Assembly: GCA_004352715.1 (NCBI GenBank)
Contig: SCFE01000074.1
Location: forward strand, 1,203,790-1,260,347
DNA: 56,558 bases
Direction of reading: 5' to 3'
Origin: Hofstenia miamia
Taxonomy: Eukaryota > Xenacoelomorpha > Acoela
Shown here: positions 10,801 through 24,169 of the stretch, in pieces
Numbering within the stretch: position 1 is the first letter of the stretch
Layout: each line of letters begins with the position of its first letter
Notes under the pieces: model-generated
Seen by the model: only the letters and a program-made list of their open reading frames with translations
The model's database searches: none
What the model was told of the DNA's origin: nothing
Program-made: the position numbers and the translations under genes

Positions 10801-13800
10801 TCCTTTGATAGAATTCTATCTGGAAATGTGTGGGAGCACTGTTTAAAATCTACCAAGAGGGAATTGGCGACTTTATTTTATATTTACTCAACTACACATT
10901 TCCAGTTCTTAATTCAGGTAGTTTCTTTAAAATCTATGGATGATGGGATCGGATTTCAAGTGCTTCTAAAGAAAAGTGCAGGGTGTTTAAATAATTCATC
11001 AGATGATATAAATAGTGCAATACGTTGCAAAGAAAATTCTAACGTGAAGTCTACTATATTATTTCTATGCAAGGAATTTCTATTTTGGAACTACACAGTC
11101 AATTTTCACTAACGAACATAGAAACTTCGCAAACGCGGGTAAGATCAATAAGTCTTGGAAAGTGCCCTCACTGATCATTCCTTTCTCAAAGGAATATTAT
11201 AATCCTTAATGTAATTTTTTAGAATAACCAAAAATCAATGAGTTTTTATAAAAATTTTATTTGAAAATTCATAAAATTCGACTTTCAATCAAAAAAGAAC
11301 ACGGAAATTCTACAAAATACATCATTTGCTAAAAACCTATTCGTTGTACAAACCTTCATTCCTGGCCAACGAGAAATAGCTCTAAGTGGTCGCAGAGCTC
11401 TAAGTGTTCTTAAGGATCGAAAAGCGCCAATATCAACACTTCCTTGGCTTTCGATAATCAGGCTAGCCAGCGAAAGCTAAAAGAATTGATATCATCATAG
11501 GGATCTCAATAACCTTATAAAAATAGTTGGCATATGACGATAATTTGAAATCATCTTGGTGTACCTCATACAAAATGATTTTTGAGTGAACAAACATGAT
11601 ACAAGTTGATATAAAAGTCTCAAAACAAATAATGCCTCAACGGTCATTATTGTAAGAAGAATAAGAAGGGTTGTCTAATGGTGATGGAAATGACAACCAT
11701 CATATGAATATATTAAAAACAATAGAATAATTCCTGTTTGCTTACTATAAACAGTCGTTTCTCTTTATTTCATATTTACTGAAATTTGGCAATGAAATTT
11801 TTCATTTGTTTATACATTTTCTTCTTTTCAATATGATTCTAAGGCCATGGTTAGACGAGTGATTGGTTAAAAAGTGACCTGTCACATTTTGATTGAATCG
11901 CATGTCTAACCATCCGAGATAATTAGCAATGTGACGATCACAAAGAAATCGTGCGCGTTCGATTTGCTTGTGATCGTCACATCGCTATTTATCTCGGATG
12001 GTTAGACGGGCAATTCTTTCAAATGTGACAGATCACTTTTGAACCAATCACTAGTCTAACCGTGGCCTAAGTCATCATGAAAAGGAAAACATTAGGTCTT
12101 TGAAGAAGCTAATATGTATATTTACATTGAGGATGCTTACCACGACAATGAAAAAGTCGAGCCAACACCAACCATTCCTGAAGTATTTGTCGAACCCAAG
12201 TCCAATCCATTTCAATATCATTTCAAGTGTGAATATCACAACAAAAACATAGTTGGCAATCTCAAGAACTTTCTTCAAAACCGGCTTTTCATCAAGATGT
12301 ATGTCCTCAAACGCCTAAATATGCATAAATAATAAAACATCAAAAGTTTAACTCCGCTTCCAATAAGAAATAATGATACATACCAGGGATACACTTGATA
12401 CGAAAATGATTGCGAGAATAAACCATTCGAAGTAACGGTGCTCAACCAATCGAAACACATGTGAACGTATTCCGTACCACATCCTTCCAATACAGGATTT
12501 GTCCATGCAGTTAAAACATCTATCACATTTTGCAGTCAATATTGGGGGGAAGCAGGGATTCAAATTCGCCTAAAATTCGTCGTTAGGAATCGTCATCAAA
12601 TGAATAAAGTTACTCACGCTTTCTACAATGGTTATTTGTTTAGACTTGTCCTTTTCGTTGTTTTTCAATGATCTATTTTCGCCGGAGAGCATTAACCCTC
12701 CTCTACCTGCTTTACCACCCGGTTTGGTCTTTGTTGGTGACACACTGATATTCTGACGTGTCTAAAGTAAGTGGAAATGATGATGTTAACAGAAGTTGAG
12801 TCCTACCTGAGACTTCGCAGCATTTTTCTCATTTCTGGAAATTTCGTTCAGAGTATCAAAAGCTTCCTGAGTCTCAGGAGTGCGATTATTATTGACATAG
12901 CCATTGGAATGTTTGGACCTATTGGATGAAGATTTGAGAGGGCTGGAGTTGCCATTGAGATTCGCATACATCTCTCTTTCATCCAATATTTTTTCAAGGA
13001 GACCATCTGCTTTGGCAAGACGAAGTGCATAGAGAATAGGACTAACCTGGGGAATTGGTTCACCATCATCTGAAAAATCAGAAAATATTTTATCTTCATT
13101 TAAAACATACCCTGAGTAGACTTGGCTGCATTAAGTACATCAATAATGCGCGGTTGGACTCTTGTGGTATTTTTCTTTAGAAGACCTTGCAATTTTTTCC
13201 AGCCGGTACGCAGACGAGTGTTCTTCTGTGTTTGCTTCTGCTTCTTAAGATTTTCCTGTCCAAATTTGTTCAACAGCAACGCCAAGAAAAGATTTAGAAC
13301 CTATAATGCAAATTAAAATAATAATCATTGAGATATTGTCTTACTAAAAAATTTCCAATGATCAAGGTGGAAAGAAAGATGACAATGCAAAGAATATTGC
13401 CATTGGTACGCATACAGTCATACAATGGTTCAACCCATTCTCCACAAAGAACTCGGAATACCATCATGAAGGCATGGAAGAAGTCCTTAAAATTCCATCG
13501 TGGTAATTCGCTTCCACTAAATATTTTCTACTGAAATCAAAAATAACTCGAATTCATATTCGTTTATGCGATTAAGGAATATATAGTTTACTTCTGAAAA
13601 GTTATTTTAGTTGAATGGATCATAAAAACGTTGTATTTCGTTTGAATAGAGATCTCTAATTCAAAGGAAAGTGGGCTATCTATAATGAATATAATGATAT
13701 TAAAGCACATTTACAGGCTGATCCATTTTTCTTCTTCGTAGCCTGTTCCCAACAACTGCATCCCGATAACAGCAAAGATGTAAATGATAATGACCAAGAT

Positions 13801-16800
13801 AAGACAGAGATTTCCAAGTGCTCCTAATGTGCTTCCAATTATAGCGAGAAGCACTCGCATTGTTGCCCATGATCTTGCTAACTTGAATACTCGCATCTAA
13901 AAAAATAATTGAACTACCATGTAATTCAAAACAATTTAGATGAAAATCAAACTCAACAAATCTTGATAAGAATTATTAGGAGGTTTTTAATAAATGAGCA
14001 ATTTTAGTAGATATCGTTTTAACTGTGAATATATGCAAATTCACGAAGAGTGCCTAAAGATTCTGAGGTATCGACCTGTGTGATAACAGTTGCGGAAGTC
14101 ACAATATTTTGAATAGGATTTATCTAGACCAGACTTGTCAAAGAGCCGTATTCTAAGCTCGGCTCGTTTAAATTTAGAGTAAGTTCGGCTCGCCTCGCTT
14201 CGCCACATAAAATCTTTCAATGAGGCTCGTTTCAACTCAACATTTTTTTTAAAATATTGTGCTCTCAGAATTTTTCCATTGCTCTTCCTATTATTTAATA
14301 AACATTTCTTAAATAAGATTATAAGAAAAGCATACTGACTGCAAAAAATAAGAAAAATCTGCATAATAAAATTAATAAGCAGAACTATAAACTTGCTTTG
14401 CCTAAAATAGACTCGTTTTGGGCTCGTTGTACATCAAATGCTGTGCTCAAGCTCGGCTCGTTATAAGCTCGGCTCGTTGACAAGTCTGGTTTCAAAGTGT
14501 TTTTGGTACACTGTTGCAGTGAATATTGGAAACGCATGAATTGGGCAAAATATATTTGGTTTGCTTAAAAACAGCTCGCTTTGAGCTCGTTGTATATCCA
14601 ATACTCTGCTCAAGCTCGGCTCGGCTCGGCTCGGCTCGGCTCCGTAGAAGCTCGGCTCGTTGACAAGTCTGATATAGACATTTCCGTTAAGAAATAAAAT
14701 ATTGAAACAAATGTGTAGCTATCTGTAAGAATACTAACCAGACGAAGTACACGAAGTATCGTAAGGCCATCGAATGAGGAATCTGGATTAATAGCAGATA
14801 TGATTATCTCCAGAATACTCACACCAACAATAGCGAAATCAAATACATTCCATTTGTTCTTGAAATATTCTTTCCCCATCGCAATGATTTTCAAAAGAGC
14901 CTCTACCAAAAAGAAAGTGGCAAAAATCTAAATCACACCTATTTAATACAGTCATAGGAAATGATTGGCTATAACCCCATCATTGAAATCATGCGACTGG
15001 TCATGTACATAAGGACAAGGAATGTCTGTGAGCCAACTATAACGTTAAGAAAATACAATTAATTGATTGTAGACTAATTGAGTTTTCCACTGCATACCTA
15101 TGTATTTAATATTTCGGACTGTTAGCTTTTAAAACCATATTGAAAATACCAATAAAGTCACAAATTAAAAGAAGTATTCCTCAAACACACCGAAATAAAA
15201 ATTGGATAGTTAATATTGAGAAGACATACCTGATTTCCATAACTGAGCACAATTTCCAGAGTGGTTGGCATGTCATGGTGGTCTAATGCAAGAAACAATG
15301 TATTGATGGCGATTAGCAATGTAACAATGATGTCGAACATCGGATCAGTCGCCCATTTGAAAATATACAACTGAACAGGTAGCCATTTGTTACGGTCGGG
15401 TTCCCTACAACAACACCCTGAGCACTTGGGTCCGCAACACCACATGGAGTTGAGTCGCACCATCTGTTCGTGAGGATCTAAGGATAGTGGTTTTAATGAT
15501 TGCATAATACCATGTTTCAACTGTTTGCAATGAGGGGATAATGAAAGAACAGGATTTAAAAACACTTCTCAGGTAGAAGCATGAAGTTTGAAAGGGTAGG
15601 AGTTGAAATCCAAACAACCATTCAAATAGATGGAATATTCCAGGTTGCTGCATGAATCAGTAGTTTTATCTTAGCAAAACACATCTTTTAAAAAGTTACC
15701 ATATTGATTTTTATCACTAAAATCGCAACTTCCACCATTAACTCAAACTTAATAAAACTGCTCATTGTCACTGCAGGGACTACTATAACATTTGGACCGC
15801 AAGCAAAGACAAATTTAGGTACACCCTTAAGCATCATAAACCACGGCAATCATCATGAATTGTTCTAAATAAGTAATAAAGAACAGAAATATAAAAATTG
15901 TTAAAATCAAAACCACAAATTTCTAGCTATTACAAAGAATTCTATAAAAAATGCATATTTTTTTATTACCATATGATTTTCTTCTAGTACACATAAAAAA
16001 CAGTTGTTAAAAACCTTCAAATACTGAGTTTAAAGATTTCAGTAATATACGTATGCCTGAACTTATCTTTGCTTTCGGTTCATGTATTGTAGTAACCTGT
16101 GATAATAAATGGAAAATTACTAAATTTCAAATCCAACATAAAGTTATACATTCTCTCACTCAAACAGTCTCAAGTTCGCATGAAAGTCCAATAATAGTGA
16201 TCTTTCTAAACTACGTCGATCCAAAGACCTTGATGAAAACAACTTTTTAATTAGCAAACGCAATTTTTGATACCGTGCACACTACAAGTTTCAGATTTTT
16301 TATTTATATATTAAATGCTGTTCTAATAACTTCAAATGAAGCGTCATGCAAATCTACCCACCTACTGCATCATCTAAATTATAAAATCATTTGCTTCAAA
16401 TTTCACAAACGACTAGTAAACTTCAAGATGTTAAACACTTAGATATTATGGAAGAAGTAAGTAAATACTCATATTTCAAACAATGCAATATCTGATAACT
16501 CGAACAATTGAATCCCTATAGAAATTCCCAAGATAATATTACATCTCTTCAAACCTTATGAAATGCAAATGAAAGATCTGTTCTCATGATCACTGTATTC
16601 TAAAGTTCAATTCAAGCGCTTAATCAAAAAATTAAAAATTAATAAAAAGGAAATTATATTGGTTAAATTTAATTAAAGGAATCAAATCCCGCTTTACATG
16701 AAATACAGTACATTTTTCATCACATAATGTCATGTAGAACTACATGCTTTTCATATGATTAAAAACTAAATGTATCCTCCTAACTCGAGCCTGATCTCGG

Positions 16801-19800
16801 GTACCCGATACAATCCGACCCAAAGTCAGGCCGGGTTGAGTTTGGGTATCAAATTTTCGGGTCGGGTCGGGTTCGGGTACAAAGATTAGATTAAGCAATA
16901 CCAATAAATTGCTGTTTCCCCTATCAGAAAATGATGAATGTTAATGATCATTTGATTGAACAGAGATCCATGACCTCAAATCAAAGTCAAAGGGTCGGGT
17001 CGGGTAGGGGCGAGTTCGTGTCCATATTTACGTGATATTGTCACTCTCTACTCCAAACTATGTTACATGAATGTTAGGAAAATCAGAAGAGGTTCTTCAT
17101 AACATCTAAGTGTAAAAAACACCGAATCTTGATGTCTACTCTAATTGCTTCAAATGTCTGTTATGTAAATAAGCATTAAATTTTTAAAGTAGCACTCTAC
17201 TCGAAACCGATAGAAAAATATTAGAACCGTTAATGAAGCGAAATGTTAGAAAAAATTAGTTATCATGAAGTATGTCAAGATTCCTTCATTGCAAAGTCAA
17301 TGGTGCATTACCTCGTGCAAACGGTGCAGAAACGAGGTATACAGACAGTTAGCCTGAGAAAAGATAGATACTTACATTCTATCAAAATATTACTACATGT
17401 TTACCTACCAATGTTTTTCGAACGTAAAACTAAAAAACAAGAGTAAATAATTTAAATGAAGAGATTCGAGAGATTATGAAAAAAAATTATTTCTAGTCAA
17501 CAACACGTTTTTACAAGGCTAATTGTAATAAAAAAAATTTTCAAAAATGACATTTTCTTTGATTTTTAGTAACTGAATTTCATTAAAAATTTATTACTAG
17601 TTATGACATCAAGAGATTTGATGGATTCTAGGAATTGGGTTTGTAGGTGCAGTTTTAGTGACTTAAAACTAAATTTGCAGCTGCGAAATTATGCAAAAGA
17701 AAATTCCTAAATGAGATCGGTGAAAACAAAAAATAGCTATGAAATAAAACTTTCATAAATTTTTATGAATTAAATTGATGTCACAAGGGAAATATTTAGG
17801 AAGTTAAAATTATCAAAGGTTAAAAGTGATGTGAGCGTATGAAATTAAACTTACTATCAGGGAGCTCATTGCCGTCCGCGCTTGCACGGTCGTCATCGTC
17901 CAAATCAGCTCCGTTACCGAAGTCGGTGGTATCCTTCTAAATGTAAGGGGATTTAGCTATGAACTCTATACGTTATTATACCTCGGATATTCTTTGTTTC
18001 ATGGTAGCCCATCCTTTTTTGCCATCAACTTGGTCATCACTTTGAATTCCTAAGCAAAAAATACAGATGAATCTATAAAAAGTTTTAAAACAAGTCAACG
18101 CATTAAGTATAACAGTAAAAATCTCATATGGACATGACCTTTTGATAATTGGAACAGCATGTGAAATAAGAGTGATTACAAAATTGATAAGTTGAAAACA
18201 AGAATGATATGCACTCGATGAAGTTAACCATTCTACATATTGAAGGATTTTCATTAAATCCTGACAGATACCAGGTGTTTATAAAGTCCTGAACGAAAAT
18301 AAGCTGCTTTTATATAGGTATTCACTGATGCCCGCCCGCAACTGTAGCTTTGTTTTCGTGAAATTTGTTTGGCTATAAATATCTATACTACCGAAGCCAT
18401 TTTCCGACATTTCAAAATGAATCTTAAAACACATCTTCAATTGGAAAGAGTTTATTAACAATGAAATGACTTCTACGTTCAACCATTGTTCACATTTTGT
18501 AATCTGAATATTTGAACAAATTTCCATGCTCACCAGTCACTGTGACAACTGGAAGCCACTGGCAGCGCAGAAGATTTGGCACGCAGTGGGCTTCCAAGTA
18601 TTTCTGAAAAAATGTCAGAAGTCAAATCATCGTGAATTCTGCTCAAATCAGAACAATCAAACGGACAATTTAACAAAGCAGCAGTTTCAAGGGATTTCCA
18701 GATCCCATACTCGACGAAGAAGATTTTGTGTCAAAACTCGAAATGAAACCCTATCGCATTGCTCACGTCCAAGAACTCAAAGCACTATAGCAAATGCCCC
18801 TGGATTTTCTTACTTGAAATCGATATTCACTCTGCAACTTCTGTATTGTTGACAGATGAGGCACACTTTGTGATGGATGATGCAAGGAATTGTCTGCAAT
18901 GGGATTGTAATAATTCGCATGTTACGATCATCATCAATTCACCCTCAAAAAGTGACAATTCCCTCCATTCGTTCTCCATTGAATATTGAAATGTGTAGAA
19001 ATTGCAAGCTTCTTATGAATATTGAGTGAAAAGTATGAAAAGCAATCAATGTAATCACAAGGTCATGAATTTAAACCAAGTCTACCATTTTCAAGATGAT
19101 ACATCAGTAGACAAAAAACCACAATGTCTATGGACTAATGTCTTACAACCAATTGAATATTGAAATGTGTAGAAATTGCAAGCTTCTTATGAATATTGAG
19201 TGAAAAGTATGAAAAAGCAATCAATGTAATCACAAGGTCATGAATTTAAACCAAGTCTACCATTTTCAAGATGATACATCAGTAGACAAAAAACCACAAT
19301 GTCTATGGACTAATGTCTTACAACCAATTGAATATTGAAATGTGTAGAAATTGCAAGCTTCTTATGAATATTGAGTGAAAAGTATGAAAAGCAATCAATG
19401 TAATCACAAGGTCATGAATTTAAACCAACTCTACCATTTTCAAGATGAATTAAACAACTAAGGTCTAAGTGAAATATATAACATGCTAGAAAGATGAAAT
19501 ATAGAACAATCCACACACAGATGACTAAGGGATATGTTACTATAAATCAAAAAATATATGGTGTCGGCTAAAATAAGTATTTCAATTTTGTTGATATTGA
19601 AAAAAAAGTGTGCATAGAGAAACATGCAAAATCTCAACACTCATTTTAAATACCGTCGCTAGGTGGCGGTGGCATGTGACGAGAGCGGACGAATAGAACC
19701 TGACTTTTACCTGTTGATGGTACAGTTGGTGCCTGAGTGCCTAATCTGTTGGCTGGGTCATTTGGTGAAGGGAGCTTCTGCTCTTCAAGTTGTCTTTTGC

Positions 19801-22800
19801 GAGCGATCATGTCCATGTGATCTTTGTTCTCTTGTTCTTCCTAAACAGAGAATAATACTTGTGTAATGTTGTAATTAAACATACCCTGACTTCTTTTTCA
19901 ACAGTGTCACTTTCTTCTTCGTATGACATAGTAACAACGGCTAACATAAGATTGATGAGGTAGAAAGAGCCAAAAAACACTAACACAACAAAGAACAAAA
20001 CATTCCAAGGGCCTGTTGCTCTCAAAATCTAAACGAAATTCAATGAAAACTCCAAATAATAATAATAATAATAATATATACTCGATAGAATTTTTTACTC
20101 ATTCAAGTTGAGCCCTAGGAAGATGTCAGAATTTCTAGGAGCAAATTTCCCCTTAATCCTTTCAACCCGGATGGTACATATATGTACCATTTAACTTAAC
20201 CAATTGAATATTGAAATGTGTAGAAATTGCAAGCTTCTTATGAATAGTGAGTGAAAAAAATGAAAAAGCAATCAATGTTATCACAAGGTCATGAATTTAA
20301 ACCAAGTCTACCATTNNNNNNNNNNNNNNNNNNNNNNNNNNNNNNNNNNNNNNNNNNNNNNNNNNNNNNNNNNNNNNNNNNNNNNNNNNNNNNNNNNNNN
20401 NNNNNNNNNNNNNNNNNNNNNNNNNNNNNNNNNNNNNNNNNNNNNNNNNNNNNNNNNNNNNNNNNNNNNNNNNNNNNNNNNNNNNNNNNNNNNNNNNNNN
20501 NNNNNNNNNNNNNNNNNNNNNNNNNNNNNNNNNNNNNNNNNNNNNNNNNNNNNNNNNNNNNNNNNNNNNNNNNNNNNNNNNNNNNNNNNNNNNNNNNNNN
20601 NNNNNNNNNNNNNNNNNNNNNNNNNNNNNNNNNNNNNNNNNNNNNNNNNNNNNNNNNNNNNNNNNNNNNNNNNNNNNNNNNNNNNNNNNNNNNNNNNNNN
20701 NNNNNNNNNNNNNNNNNNNNNNNNNNNNNNNNNNNNNNNNNNNNNNNNNNNNNNNNNNNNNNNNNNNNNNNNNNNNNNNNNNNNNNNNNNNNNNNNNNNN
20801 NNNNNNNNNNNNNNNNNNNNNNNNNNNNNNNNNNNNNNNNNNNNNNNNNNNNNNNNNNNNNNNNNNNNNNNNNNNNNNNNNNNNNNNNNNNNNNNNNNNN
20901 NNNNNNNNNNNNNNNNNNNNNNNNNNNNNNNNNNNNNNNNNNNNNNNNNNNNNNNNNNNNNNNNNNNNNNNNNNNNNNNNNNNNNNNNNNNNNNNNNNNN
21001 NNNNNNNNNNNNNNNNNNNNNNNNNNNNNNNNNNNNNNNNNNNNNNNNNNNNNNNNNNNNNNNNNNNNNNNNNNNNNNNNNNNNNNNNNNNNNNNNNNNN
21101 NNNNNNNNNNNNNNNNNNNNNNNNNNNNNNNNNNNNNNNNNNNNNNNNNNNNNNNNNNNNNNNNNNNNNNNNNNNNNNNNNNNNNNNNNNNNNNNNNNNN
21201 NNNNNNNNNNNNNNNNNNNNNNNNNNNNNNNNNNNNNNNNNNNNNNNNNNNNNNNNNNNNNNNNNNNNNNNNNNNNNNNNNNNNNNNNNNNNNNNNNNNN
21301 NNNNNNNNNNNNNNNGCCGAACTTACACAAAATTTAAAAGAGCCGAGCCGAGCATGGAAATGTCGGCTCGTTGACAAGTCTGATCCAATGCTCCGCTCAA
21401 GCTCGCCTGGGCTCGGGTCGGCTCGTTGACAAGTCTGAGTGGAATTCGGTCAGTAATTATTATTAAATAGATATGAATAGCTTTGGTAGCGAACTCCCCG
21501 CATTTAATCATTAAAATTTTGGTATCGCTCACAGCCTTAGAAATTAGCTTTCAGTGTGTGATGTTGGGCGGTTTTGCCAAATGACGCAGCTGTACTTTCA
21601 AATGCCAAAGTAAGAAATATATTAAGAGAGAACAAAATCTATTTTAAATAATGGAAAATCAATGAAATTATAAAAAATGAATTAAGACATTATACCATCT
21701 GCCTGATGAATTTTGCATGCAAACTGTGTCATGACTGTGTGCAACGCCGCAAAATTCAACACGCACTTCATTATACCACAAAAACAAACTTATGAGATAT
21801 TTTAAAGAATTTAAACAAGCAGTTAACGGGGTGCAGATTTCTGCATTAAATCTTTAACAATTGCCCTTGCAAACAAAGAATGTATAGGTCTGTTTTATTA
21901 AGTCAGACCAACTTGTAAACGCAGTTCAACACTACTGCCAATATTAACAAAAATATCTCATTAAAATCTCATATTGCTTTCAACGGAAAATAAAATGTGA
22001 TTTTGAAAAATGTAGTAAAAAATCTTCAATTCAAGAAATATATAAAATTTAGAAAAATCCATTAAAAATATCAATGAATTAATGTCTATTACTAAGCAAC
22101 AGACCTAGTCTATTGCATCAAATTTTAGACTGTTTGCGAAGAATTTGAAGTAAAAAAGCTTCTAAACGAAAATGCAAATATACAGCTGTCATCGAGAAAA
22201 AAAGGCAATAAATTTTTATATTAGGCAAGATTTTAGTCGTAGTAGATATTGGCTTGTAAGCAATATATTGAGAAAATGAGATATTTGCGAAATTAGATTT
22301 CAGGAATTTTCAGGGAAATATGAAGCTTCGACTGAATGTGTTTATTTAACATTATTGACAAACCCCGACCACTCTCTACGCTAAAATGAAGAAATGCCAC
22401 AATAAAAATATTTTTTAAAAATAAAATCAATTCTACATTTGAATTCTCATCGTCATCAAAAACACAAAAAGATGCGATTTTGCAAACAAACTCAGAGAAG
22501 TTGACTTGTAGATATAATACTTCTGTGATGGACTATCAATAAACACGACATTTCCCTATCTGTTAAGTCATTGCACACGCTTGTACATTGAAGGCCGTTT
22601 GTGTAACTGCTGGGAATGACACAGTCAATGACTTAAATTTGAAAATTAAAATGTTATTTCAATATTTGTTAAAATAACTATTTCCGCATTTGTGCGGAGC
22701 GACACAGCCTTGAGAAAGGAGCGAGTTAAATTTCTCGGGACCAGCTGTTAAGTGAACGCGAAAGGAAATTAAACAACTGCAAACTATCAGTGCAGCATAA

Positions 22801-24124
22801 AAGCTTTCAGCAGCATTCCAACAGTTAATAGAAAGCAGTAAGGAATCTACGCACAGACTCCCCTCCAAATAATACTTCAAGAAGACAATTATGAACATTT
22901 ATAGGATAGGCCTGCTTTTGAAACAACAAAAAAATATAAATTTAAAGCTCATCTCCTAATATTCCCCTGCCAAATTTCCAGAAGCAATATACATCGTAAA
23001 TTATAATGCAAGTTGTCAGTGGTAGATATATGGAACTATATAGGGATATGCTTTAGTGTTCTATGGCCAAGGCAATTTTTTTGGCCCTAGACGGCCGTTT
23101 GCCATAATGCTTTAGAAGTAGCCGCCGTTAGCCGTGATTTTTTTGCCGTACTCAGCGCTTTATACTATTACTAAATAAAATACTGCAAATTTTCAATGAA
23201 ACCGAATAATACATGCTCATAGTTGAAAAATTTAAAGAAAATAGTCAAAGCGACTAAGCCTTAAAAACAAAAAAAATTGTTCAGAAATTAATCTTTATGG
23301 TTCTGCTTGTTAATTTGATTATGGAGATTTTTTTGCTATTTTTTTGCAGTCTGTATGCCTTTCCTATAATCTTATTTAAAAAATGTTTATTAAATAATAG
23401 GAAGAGCTATGTAAAAAATTCTTTGAGCACAATATTTTTAAAAAAATACCGAGCTAAAACGAGCCTCATTCAAAGATTTTATGTGGCGAGCCGAGCCGAG
23501 CTTGGAAATGTCGGCTCGTTTACAAGTCTGGTACGCAAGGGGCATGGTGGAATGTCCCACCGTAAGGTTTCAAAAATTGATTTTCATTGGTTAAATCAAA
23601 AAAAATTTTCGGCAAAATATTAAAAACAGTTAAAAGCTAAGATGCTGAATTGCAATTTTATGGTTGACTTTTTCGCAAGCTTTCAAAATATTTGTCACCA
23701 ACTTGGTCATGACTGAGATGTCCCGAACGTCAGGAAATTTGGCGTACGCCCCCTGGCAGCAACAAGATGCACTAGCTGAGTTTTCACTGTTAAGCCTCTC
23801 CATATTGTAAGGAGGAAAGAGATAAAAATAGTAATAGTTATGTTATACATAAACTTTGGTTGCACAATGTTGAATAAAACATTACTAATTAAAGTCAACA
23901 TACGTAGTCGTAGACGTTCTCCCAAAAGTCTAGAGTGATTAACTGAAAGGAGGTGATAATTGCCCAAGAGAAAGAGTCAAAGTTTGTGAAACCCCAGTTG
24001 GGATTTTCGCCAACTTGAATGCATGTGAAGTTCATTGTATCGTTGTTGAATGTGGAACACAAACTAAATATTTTGTGATTATTACAAGTTCATTAAAAAT
24101 AATATAAAGTTACACACACACACA

Positions 24125-24169
<45 letters not shown>

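Noticed and set aside
13122-13316. Plus-strand frame over the IIS6 exon
   Set aside because: Antisense shadow of the exon at 13111-13300.
20251-21429. Very long open frames on both strands
   Set aside because: They consist almost entirely of N from the 1000-base gap; the same applies to 39858-40277 and 6485-7022.
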